Positions 42,392-52,227 of a stretch of DNA of 64,000 nt are shown in pieces. Position 1 is the stretch's first letter. Each line of letters opens with the position of its first letter. The translations under genes were made by a program, and so were the position numbers. Location: the NCBI GenBank assembly GCA_039030075.1, contig JBCCEW010000003.1, forward strand, positions 278,345 to 342,344, written 5' to 3'. This stretch comes from Myxococcota bacterium (GTDB taxonomy: Bacteria > Myxococcota_A > UBA9160 > SMWR01). The notes under the pieces were generated by a model. The model did no database searches and was not told the DNA's origin. It saw nothing but the letters and a program-made list of their open reading frames with translations.

Positions 42392-42853
42392 CTAGGATCC
42401 GTCCGAGTCGAAGTCGAGCTCGAGATCCGGGCCCCACTCTTCATCCAGGCCGCCTTCGTCCGGAGCGCCGACCTCCAGGCGGCCGCAGCCCTTGAGGAAG
42501 GCGCGGCCCTTCCCCTTCGCGTGGAGGCGGATCTTCGCCCCCGTGATCTTCGCCGTGAAGGGCGCCGTGCTCCGGGCGATCGCCCGCCCGTACCCCTCGT
42601 AGAGCAGACGGCCGTCCCCGAGGTCGGTGACGCGGCCGACGCCCTGGGTCTCGACGCGGATGTCGTCGTCGATGATCAGCGCACCACCGCCCGAGACGGC
42701 GAGCATCCCGACCATCTGGAAGGCAGCAATCCCGTTGCCGCCGGCGTGGAGTTCGCCGCGCCCCTGCAGGACGACGGCGTGGGCAGCGCTCGCGGCGAGC
42801 CCGATGGCGAAGAGCCCGAGACACAGAAGGGTTCGGATGCGAGAGACGGACAT
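42392..42853 (-). CDS. Small exported protein, acidic tail
   Basis: 153 aa with a signal peptide (RTLLCLGLFAIGLAASAAHA, cut near residue 26). The mature part is a run of Gly-rich beta strands (GRGELHAGGNGIAAFQMVGMLAVSGGGALIIDDD), then a more basic middle (KIRLHAKGKGRAFLKGCGRLEV) and an acidic C-terminus (last 20 residues mostly Asp/Glu). One Cys in the mature part. I do not recognise the family. A GAGGAGG site precedes the ATG. Probably periplasmic or extracellular. Confidence 0.7.
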   Translation of the reverse strand: MSVSRIRTLLCLGLFAIGLAASAAHAVVLQGRGELHAGGNGIAAFQMVGMLAVSGGGALIIDDDIRVETQGVGRVTDLGDGRLLYEGYGRAIARSTAPFTAKITGAKIRLHAKGKGRAFLKGCGRLEVGAPDEGGLDEEWGPDLELDFDSDGS

Positions 42854-43057
42854 GGTTCCTCCTCGGGCCCGAGGGCCCGCGTCCGGGGGATTCCAGACGT
42901 GGAGGCTTCAACCCCCCGCGCGCGCGACGGTTGCGCGGGTTTTCCGGTGACCCGCATCACGCACGGTCGGACTGCGCGCAGCGCCGTCTCGGGCCCCAGG
43001 AAACCCCCATTTGACACTTCGCTGCGTCGCATGGGATCGAGTCGGGTCGAACACCAG

Positions 43058-43074
43058 GTCGGCTTCGGGCCGAC
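43058..43074 (+). promoter_or_regulatory. Leader hairpin before the PEP-CTERM-like gene
   Basis: GTCGGC-TTCGG-GCCGAC: a perfect 6-bp stem with a UUCG-containing loop, 27 nt before the ATG at 43101. It could stabilise the 5' end of the mRNA. Confidence 0.35.
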
Positions 43075-43100
43075 GCATCCAACCCAATGGGAGAGAGACC

Positions 43101-43688
43101 ATGTCGATCGCACCTCGCGCGCTTCTCGTGCTCACCACGGCCGTCGCGCTTTGCCTGTTAGGCACCGCAGCCCAAGCCGGCCTTGCCCCGACCAAGACCT
43201 ATTGCGTCAACGGTGACGGCGATGGATCGCCCAACGAGGACTGGGCGTGGGACATTCGGACACCGGGCGCGGGTGGAACCACCCTGATCACGTCGACGAC
43301 GCCGGTGGTCGTGCAGGGCAACCCGATCGGTTGCCCCACGGCAGGGTGCGACGACGAAGCGGCCCTCGCCGCGCGCTTCATCAACTCGGTCAACGATCAC
43401 ACCGTGCTCGGACCCGTCATGGCCCTCGAGATCGAAGGGGATTGTGCGGATCCGAGCCACGCCGCCTTCGCGCTCATGCGCACCGACACCACCGGAGACG
43501 CCCTCGACCTGTGGGTCGCGCCGAGCCCGGCCGGCACGCTGACGCGCGTGACGGGCGGCGCCGGTGCAGGCGTCACGTTCAACCCCGAGGTCTACCTCGC
43601 GCTGCCCGAACCGGGCCTGGCCGCGACCCTTGGCGCGGGCGCCCTGCTGGTGCTCGGACTGAGTCGTCGCTCGGAACGACGCCGCTAG
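43101..43688 (+). CDS. Secreted protein with PEP-CTERM-like sorting signal
   Basis: 195 aa. Signal peptide at residues 1-25 (ALLVLTTAVALCLLGTAAQA). The mature part is Gly/Thr/Asp-rich with several Cys (YCVNGDGDG, IGCPTAGCDDEA, GDCADPS). The C-terminus has LPEPGLAATLGAGALLVLGLS then RRSERRR, i.e. a PEP motif, a hydrophobic helix and a basic end. This is the tripartite signal for an exosortase, not seen in this window. GGGAGAGAG precedes the ATG. Probably an extracellular matrix or surface protein; domain not recognised. Confidence 0.82.
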   Translation: MSIAPRALLVLTTAVALCLLGTAAQAGLAPTKTYCVNGDGDGSPNEDWAWDIRTPGAGGTTLITSTTPVVVQGNPIGCPTAGCDDEAALAARFINSVNDHTVLGPVMALEIEGDCADPSHAAFALMRTDTTGDALDLWVAPSPAGTLTRVTGGAGAGVTFNPEVYLALPEPGLAATLGAGALLVLGLSRRSERRR

Positions 43689-44299
43689 CCACCGCTGGCT
43701 TGCTGCGCCGCCTGCGCCGGGCGGCGCAGCATCCGCCAGACGGTGGGACCGCCCTCGAGATCCAGGGACGCTTCGACGCGAAACCCGAAGCGTTCGTAGA
43801 AGGGCAGGTTCTCCGCGCGCGACGACTCCAGGTACGCGGGCAGACGCTCCTCGTCGCAGTGGGCCAGACGCTCTCGGAGCAGCGCGGCGGCGTGGCCGCG
43901 TCCCTGGTGACGCGGGTCGGTGCCGAGGACGGCGAGATACCAGTGGGGCTCGAGGGGACGCGCCTCTTCCAGCCGCTCGAGCTGTTCGCCCAGCGGGAGC
44001 CCGCGGCGGCCGAGCGCGAGGAACCAACCGGCCGCCGTGGTCACGCGTTCGCGGCGTGAAACGGGCTTTGGATAGGGGGGCATCCAGAGCGCGACCGCTT
44101 CTTGTCCTGCCGTGGTGTAGACCGATTCGTTGCGCAACGCGTCTCGCGTCACGCTCGCGAAGAACGCGGCGCTGAGCAGCGACCAGTCGAACTCCTCGGG
44201 AAGGATCCAGCGGTGCACCGGGTCTTCCCGGAAGGCGCGGGACAAGACGAGGGAGAGCGCCCGCAACTCCGTCGGTGCGGCGGGGCGGACCTCGCTCAT
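43685..44299 (-). CDS. GNAT-family N-acetyltransferase
   Basis: 204-aa acetyl-CoA-dependent acetyltransferase. Motif A is present as YLAVLGTDPRHQGRGHAAALLRERL (R-x-x-G-x-G/A acetyl-CoA loop) at about residues 122-146. LPFYERFGFRVEASLDL is the usual motif B. The N-terminal half (FREDPVHRWILPE) is that of the GNAT subgroup often annotated as puromycin-acetyltransferase-like. Its stop overlaps by 4 bp the convergent PEP-CTERM-like gene. Substrate unknown. Confidence 0.88.
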   Translation of the reverse strand: MSEVRPAAPTELRALSLVLSRAFREDPVHRWILPEEFDWSLLSAAFFASVTRDALRNESVYTTAGQEAVALWMPPYPKPVSRRERVTTAAGWFLALGRRGLPLGEQLERLEEARPLEPHWYLAVLGTDPRHQGRGHAAALLRERLAHCDEERLPAYLESSRAENLPFYERFGFRVEASLDLEGGPTVWRMLRRPAQAAQQASGG

Positions 44300-44358
44300 C
44301 GGCGCCGGCCTGCGCTGCGCTTCGAGAGCCCGCAGCCGGGCCTGCGTGTGGAGCGAGC

Positions 44359-44364
44359 TACACT
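44359..44364 (+). promoter_or_regulatory. Putative -10 for the cupin gene
   Basis: TACACT 24 nt before the ATG at 44389, followed by an AAGGAG ribosome site at about 44374-44379. Leadered form of the pattern. Confidence 0.4.
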
Positions 44365-44388
44365 GCGCGCGCCAAGGAGACCCTGCGC

Positions 44389-44913
44389 ATGCGCCGTTCC
44401 CGGCTCGCTCTTCTCACGCTGATCGCCCCGCTCCTGTGCGCGCCCGACCTCGCCGCGTCGCCCACCCTCGACGTGCTGATCGGCGAACGACAGCGCCAAC
44501 CCGTCGCCACCCTCGCGGCACGCGTCGGGCTCAAGATCACCGAGGACTTCAAGGTCGTCGAGATCGGACGGGATGCGGGAACCAGCCAGCACCTGGTCGC
44601 GATCCGCACCCAGGAGATCCCGCACCGTCACGACCGCCACGACCTGTTCGTCGTGATGGTGCGCGGCCACGGAACCTGGCGCGTCGGCGACGAGACCCAA
44701 CCCGTCGGCGAGAACAGCATCCTCTACGTGCCGCGCGGTACGGTGCACGCCTTCTCGAACCAGGCCCAGCTGCCGGCGATTGCCTACGCGGTCTACGTCC
44801 CGCCCTTCGACGGGGAGGACCGGGTCGAAGTACCGGACCCGGCCTCCGAGGAGCCGGCCGGCGCGCCCAGCCCCGACCTCGGATCGCCGGGCGCGCCTGT
44901 GTTGGTGCCGTAG
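44389..44913 (+). CDS. Exported cupin-domain protein
   Basis: 174 aa with a signal peptide (RSRLALLTLIAPLLCAPDLAA). One cupin barrel: motif 1 around IPHRHDRHDLFVVMVRGHG, giving three His and Asp near the metal site, and motif 2 NSILYVPRGTVHAF with the fourth His. Function could be a small dioxygenase, isomerase or sugar-binding protein. The C-terminus is Pro/Ala/Glu-rich. Diverges from GNAT. No partner suggests a pathway. Confidence 0.82.
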   Translation: MRRSRLALLTLIAPLLCAPDLAASPTLDVLIGERQRQPVATLAARVGLKITEDFKVVEIGRDAGTSQHLVAIRTQEIPHRHDRHDLFVVMVRGHGTWRVGDETQPVGENSILYVPRGTVHAFSNQAQLPAIAYAVYVPPFDGEDRVEVPDPASEEPAGAPSPDLGSPGAPVLVP

Positions 44914-44927
44914 CCGAAGAGCGCTCG

Positions 44928-45209
44928 TTAGAGCTCCTCCAGCATCACGATCTCGGGAGGACCGGCCAGCAGGGCGCCGAACTCCTTGCCCTTCGCGGCC
45001 AGGTTCTTGCCGTGGATCGCGAACGCCTCTGCGTTCTCGTACTTCTCATAGAACACGAAGGTCGTGGGATCGTCCTGGCGCTGGTGCGGCGTGTAGACCT
45101 GGGTGCCGGACTCGCTGGCGAGCGTGTCGGACGCCAACTGCTTCATGAAGGCCTTCGCTTCCTCGATCTTGTCTTCCTGGACCTTGATGGTCGCGACGAC
45201 GCTGGGCAT
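44928..45209 (-). CDS. Antibiotic-biosynthesis-monooxygenase-like (ABM/YgiN) protein
   Basis: 93-aa ferredoxin-like dimeric alpha/beta barrel of the ABM family. VVATIKVQEDKIEEAKAFMKQL is the first strand and helix, TTFVFYEKYENAEAFAIHGKN the conserved Y-E-x-W/Y-x4-H segment, and the last strand ends IVMLEEL. Relatives are quinol monooxygenases (YgiN), heme-degrading enzymes and small stress proteins; a cofactor-free redox role is likely. A GAGGAG site precedes the ATG. Stands alone, converging with the cupin gene. Confidence 0.88.
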   Translation of the reverse strand: MPSVVATIKVQEDKIEEAKAFMKQLASDTLASESGTQVYTPHQRQDDPTTFVFYEKYENAEAFAIHGKNLAAKGKEFGALLAGPPEIVMLEEL

Positions 45210-45334
45210 GGGGGGTGCTCCTCTTCCAACTGGGGAACTTGGGGGTTACCGAACTGGGTCGGCAGAGTAGACCGTCGGGTCATGCCGCCACACCCCCGCG
45301 CGCCGACCGAGAGGCTGCGGGCCCCGCGGAACTG

Positions 45335-45913
45335 TCAGGACCTTCCGAGCTGGGCCTCGATCACTTCGTGGCAGGCGGCCAGCAGGGCCTCGGCGAGGGA
45401 CGGGTCGGTGAAGGTCCGCGCCAACGCGACCCCACCGACACAAGTCGCCACGGCGGCGAGCGCCTGGGCGCGGCGTTCCGGGCCGCCCGCCAGGTGTTCG
45501 AACTCGTCGACGAGGCTCTCGAATCCGTCGGTGAAGGCCTTTCGCGCGCGCTTCGGAGCGCGGGCGATGTCGGCGGCGCTCGCGACCATCGTGCACCCCG
45601 CAGCGATGCGCGGCAGCTGGTCCGGCGCGAGGTAGTGGCGGATCGCATGCAGGGCGGCGGCGTCCGAGGCGTCCGGTACCCCTTCGCGTGCGGAACGCAG
45701 GCGCGCGGCGAACTCCAGTTCTTCGCCGAGCACTGCCGCGAACAGATCCGCCTTCGATTGGAAGTGGGCGTAGAACCCGCCGCGCGTCAGCCCGGCGCCC
45801 GCCATGATCTCGTCGATCCCAGCGGCATCGAACCCCTTGCGACGGAACAGACGCGCGGCCGACGCGAGGATGCGTTCGCGCGTACGTTCGACGTGTTCGG
45901 CGCTGTAGCCCAC
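45335..45913 (-). CDS. TetR-family transcriptional regulator
   Basis: 192-aa repressor. The N-terminal HTH is classical: RERILASAARLFRRKGFDAAGIDEIMAGAGLTRGGFYAHF at about residues 12-51 (DNA-reading helix LTRGGFYAHF). The C-terminal ligand-binding part has RHYLAPDQLPRIAAGCTMVA and ends ALLAACHEVIEAQLG, the AcrR/NemR subgroup with one conserved Cys. It follows the isochorismatase-like gene by 1 bp and would be translated with it, so it likely controls that operon in response to the enzyme's substrate. No operator was identified. Confidence 0.92.
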   Translation of the reverse strand: MGYSAEHVERTRERILASAARLFRRKGFDAAGIDEIMAGAGLTRGGFYAHFQSKADLFAAVLGEELEFAARLRSAREGVPDASDAAALHAIRHYLAPDQLPRIAAGCTMVASAADIARAPKRARKAFTDGFESLVDEFEHLAGGPERRAQALAAVATCVGGVALARTFTDPSLAEALLAACHEVIEAQLGRS

Positions 45914-45914
45914 G

Positions 45915-46544
45915 TCAGGTCTTCCAGTGCTCCACGATCACGTCGGACCGCGTCTGGTGCGTGATCCGCGCGAGCGTGTTCTGCAGTACGGCTTCGCCGT
46001 AGTCCACCGGGTGGCCGACCACGCAATCGGTGGGCAGCACGACGTGATAGCCGTGGTTCAGCGCCTCGATCACCAGACCGGGAATCCCGACATTCAGCGA
46101 TACGCCCGTCGCGATCACCGTATCCACGCCCGCGCTGCGGAGCAGCGGGTCGAGCGACGTGCCGTGAAAGGGCGACATGCCGTGCAGCCGCAGCGAGTCG
46201 AGATCGCCGGGAGCGGGACCCAGCGCGGGGATGAGCTCGGCGGGCGGCGTGTCGACGGTCAGGTGATCCGGGTTCTCGAGGAGTCGATTCACCATGGGAA
46301 CGTTCGCGTAGGAACCCGAGCGGTCCGGCCGGAAGGCAGCGCGACAGTGCACGACCGAGATGTCCCGCGCGCGCGCGGCGTCGAGCAACGCGGCGGTGTG
46401 TTCCACCACGCGCGCCTCGGCCACGGCGGCGACCAGTGGCGCCATCACCGAGAGGTCGCCCGCGACGCCGCGCTGCAGCTCCATCGTGAGCACCGCCACG
46501 CGGCCCGGGGTCAGCAGTTCGGCAAGCTCGGGGGAATCCGGCAC
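45915..46544 (-). CDS. Isochorismatase-like hydrolase with altered catalytic residues
   Basis: 209-aa protein of the cysteine-hydrolase/isochorismatase superfamily (VAVLTMELQRG; VVHCRAAFRP; VDTVIATGVSLNVGIPGLVIEALNHGYHVVLPTDCVVG). The residues that normally form the catalytic triad differ. The Asp of V(I/V)DMQ is Glu in TMELQ. The Cys of TGVxTNxC is Gly (NVGIPG). The Lys before the S-x-F loop is not evident (LHGMSPFHGT). True isochorismatases also lack the Cys, but keep the Asp and Lys. It may therefore be a non-enzymatic binder or an enzyme with another mechanism. GTG start with GGAG 6 nt upstream. First gene of a unit with TetR. Confidence 0.82.
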   Translation of the reverse strand: MPDSPELAELLTPGRVAVLTMELQRGVAGDLSVMAPLVAAVAEARVVEHTAALLDAARARDISVVHCRAAFRPDRSGSYANVPMVNRLLENPDHLTVDTPPAELIPALGPAPGDLDSLRLHGMSPFHGTSLDPLLRSAGVDTVIATGVSLNVGIPGLVIEALNHGYHVVLPTDCVVGHPVDYGEAVLQNTLARITHQTRSDVIVEHWKT

Positions 46545-46586
46545 GGATCTCCAATCGAGAGCGCGCGTCTGCGAAACGCGCGCGGA

Positions 46587-46967
46587 TCAGGCGGGCGGCG
46601 CCAGCCGCTTGGCGTCGAAGATCAACTCGACACGCGACAGGGCGTCGTGCTCCACGGTAAGGACCTCCGCCATCGGCACCGGACCGTCCGGTAGGCCGAG
46701 GTCGAAGTCGTAGACGGTGACGACCGTGTCCGACGACGCGTGCTGATGCCGAATGTCCAGGCCCTGGAAGCGTGCGAGGAGACCCGTCAGGGCGCCGCGG
46801 AACGCTTCGGGACCATCGAGCGCCATCATCGGGCTCTGGAAGTGCAGCTTCTCGGACATCGGGACGTCCTGGAAATCGGACTTCGCGGTGAAGTTGGCGT
46901 AGTAGGCGTCGGCGATCTTCTGAGCGGTCATGGGGTTCTGGGCAGTCACGGGATTCTCGGCGGTCAT
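46587..46967 (-). CDS. SnoaL/NTF2-like protein with repeated N-terminus
   Basis: 126-aa NTF2-fold protein: KIADAYYANFTAKSDFQDVPMSEKLHFQSPM, then PEAFRGALTGLLARFQGLDIRHQHAS (helix and strand typical of the family) and ELIFDAKRL. The first 16 residues are three near copies, MTAENP-VTAQNP-MTAQ, each with an ATG/GTG codon, so there are three in-frame start candidates (46967, 46949, 46931). AGGAG precedes the first. Function unknown; stands alone. Confidence 0.75.
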   Translation of the reverse strand: MTAENPVTAQNPMTAQKIADAYYANFTAKSDFQDVPMSEKLHFQSPMMALDGPEAFRGALTGLLARFQGLDIRHQHASSDTVVTVYDFDLGLPDGPVPMAEVLTVEHDALSRVELIFDAKRLAPPA

Positions 46968-47049
46968 CGGTGGCTCCTCGGGGCCTGGGCCCGTGCGGGG
47001 TTCAGGCCTTGGGGTTCACGGTTTCGACGACCGGAGTAGACCACACGAA

Positions 47050-47067
47050 ATATGACGGCAAACATAT
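47050..47067. promoter_or_regulatory. Small inverted repeat, possible operator
   Basis: ATATG-N8-CATAT in an otherwise GC-rich gap, between the SnoaL-like gene and mfd. It is the only AT-rich symmetric motif nearby. Arms are only 5 bp. Confidence 0.25.
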
Positions 47068-47068
47068 C

Positions 47069-47134
47069 TGGGGTCAATCGCGAACCCCGCTCGGGTCCAT
47101 CGCGAACTCCTCTCGGGTCCATCGAGCCGGGTTC
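47069..47134 (+). repeat. Three tandem 22-bp imperfect repeats
   Basis: Copies start at 47069, 47091 and 47113, sharing TCGGGTCCATCGCGAAC-like cores; the first two match at 18 of 22 positions and the last two at 15 of 22. The 22-bp period is about two helix turns, so the copies face the same side, as binding-site arrays do. They are not in a coding frame. Confidence 0.55.
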
Positions 47135-47208
47135 CCGACCCGCGCGGGAAGCCATTCGGGCGCGGGACCCTCCGGCCGCTGACGATTGGCCGGGCGCGGT
47201 GCGGGGCC

Positions 47209-47251
47209 TACCCTCCCTCGCGTCTCGCACCCCCACCCCGCGGTGGGGGTG
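47209..47251 (+). promoter_or_regulatory. mfd -10 and leader hairpin
   Basis: TACCCT (47209-47214) would start a transcript near 47221. It would carry at 47228-47251 a perfect 10-bp stem, CACCCCCACC-CCGC-GGTGGGGGTG, 26 nt before the GTG at 47278. No T-run follows the stem, so it is more likely a leader structure or protein-binding site than a terminator. Confidence 0.45.
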
Positions 47252-47277
47252 ACGGGGCTCTCTTGCGTGGAGAATCC

Positions 47278-50874
<3,597 letters not shown>

Positions 50875-50972
50875 TTCGTCGCACGTCGAAGGCGCCCGAG
50901 CGAGCCTTCATTCGCCGCCCGGGTGCGTCGATAGAGCGCAGGCCCCTCCCGCCGCGAGGAGTCCTGCGCGCC

Positions 50973-52127
50973 GTGGCCGATCGGCCGACCCTTTCACTTT
51001 GCATGATCGTGCGCGACGAGGAGGCGCAGCTCGCACGCTGCCTCGCGTCGGCGGCGGACGCCGTCGACGAGATCTGCGTGGTCGACACGGGCTCCCGCGA
51101 CCGCACCGTCGCGATCGCGGCCGCCCATGGCGCGCGTCTCGCCGAACACCCTTGGAACGATTCGTTTGCCGAGGCTCGGAACCACTCCCTCGCGCTGGCG
51201 CGCGGGCGCTGGATCCTGATCCTCGACGCCGACGAGACCCTGGCACCCGGCTCGGCGGCGGTGCTGCGCGAAATCGCCGCCGGCGCCCACGACACGCCGG
51301 GCACGCGGACGCTCGGAGCGTTGGCGCGCATCGTGGACGTCGGGAGCGCGGGGGGCGAGAGCTGGGCGCTGCGCCTCTTCCGCGCCGCGCCCGAACACCG
51401 CTACGTCGGGCGCATCCACAATCGGCTCGGGCCGGCCTTCGACGCGCGCTCCGAGCAGATGGGCGAGCGGCTGCGGCTCTGCGACGGCTTCGTGATCGAA
51501 CACACGGGCTACACCCCGGATACCTGGGCGCGCAAGCGCAAGACCGAGCGCACCCTGCGCCTCTACGAACTCGCCCTGCGCGACGACCCCGACGATCTCT
51601 TCACGCGCTACAAGCACGCCGACTTCCTGCGCGGGCTGGAGGACCGCACGCGAGCCGTCGCAGCACTCGACGCGCTGTGCGACACGCTCCTCACCCGTCC
51701 CGCCGCGGAACGCGCGCGCTTCGCCTGGATGACCGAGGCCTTCGCCCTGTGCGCCTACGAGCACCTGCAGGACCGTGACCTCGAGCGCGCGGCGCGGCGC
51801 CTGGCGGAGGGCACGACCGACGCGCCCACCGCCAACTTCGGCTTCGTGCAGGGGCTCGTGTGTCTCGAGCGATGCGCCTGGGACGCCGCCCTGGGCTGGT
51901 TCGCCGCCTGCCGCAGCGTCGAAGGGCCGGCGCGGGTACAGGCGCCTTCGCCGGGTGTGGCCACCTGGCGCTCGGCGCTCGGCATGGTGCGCGCCCTGCG
52001 CGGGGCGGAACGCCACGCCGAAGCCGACCGGCTGCTCGACGAAGCCCGTGCGGCCTACCCGGACGCCGAGGCCTTGCGCCTCGAATCCGGCGGCCCGGCC
52101 GCTTCGCTGGGTTCGGCGGCGGGCTGA
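50973..52127 (+). CDS. GT2 glycosyltransferase with TPR-like C-terminus
   Basis: 384 aa. N-terminal GT2 domain of the SunS/WaaE-like type: LSLCMIVRDEEAQLARCLAS, EICVVDTGSRDRTVAIA, then WNDSFAEARNHSL and WILILDADET, where DAD is the metal site. The C-terminal half has Ala/Arg-rich helices and may fold as TPRs. Such fusions glycosylate peptides or lipopolysaccharide heptose. GTG at 50973 has GAGGAG 11 nt upstream. It follows mfd by 98 bp. Donor and acceptor unknown. Confidence 0.87.
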   Translation: MADRPTLSLCMIVRDEEAQLARCLASAADAVDEICVVDTGSRDRTVAIAAAHGARLAEHPWNDSFAEARNHSLALARGRWILILDADETLAPGSAAVLREIAAGAHDTPGTRTLGALARIVDVGSAGGESWALRLFRAAPEHRYVGRIHNRLGPAFDARSEQMGERLRLCDGFVIEHTGYTPDTWARKRKTERTLRLYELALRDDPDDLFTRYKHADFLRGLEDRTRAVAALDALCDTLLTRPAAERARFAWMTEAFALCAYEHLQDRDLERAARRLAEGTTDAPTANFGFVQGLVCLERCAWDAALGWFAACRSVEGPARVQAPSPGVATWRSALGMVRALRGAERHAEADRLLDEARAAYPDAEALRLESGGPAASLGSAAG

Positions 52128-52215
52128 CGCCGGCGCGTTCAGCCCGCGACCCCGCGCGCCGATCCAGGAAATCACGGAGCCCCCGAACCCGGGGAAAGAC
52201 CTGGCGAGGCTGGAG

Positions 52216-52221
52216 TACCTT
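52216..52221 (+). promoter_or_regulatory. -10 element for ppk (leaderless type, or short leader)
   Basis: TACCTT ending 6 nt before the ATG at 52228. Of the 12 such cases this alone has a purine run (CGGAGC) in the gap that could act as a ribosome site. Confidence 0.4.
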
Positions 52222-52227
52222 CGGAGC

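Larger units (their letters stand above)
46968..47277. other. 310-bp intergenic region upstream of mfd
   Basis: Holds, in order, the Shine-Dalgarno of the leftward SnoaL-like gene, the ATATG/CATAT inverted repeat, the 22-bp tandem repeats, a putative mfd -10 (TACCCT at 47209-47214), the leader hairpin and the mfd ribosome site. No reading frame is convincing. Confidence 0.6.

Noticed and set aside
43011..43016. Perfect TTGACA (-35 consensus) before the PEP-CTERM-like gene
   Set aside because: No fair -10 at 16-18 bp (GGGATC/GGATCG). It may be used with an activator, but I could not support a promoter.
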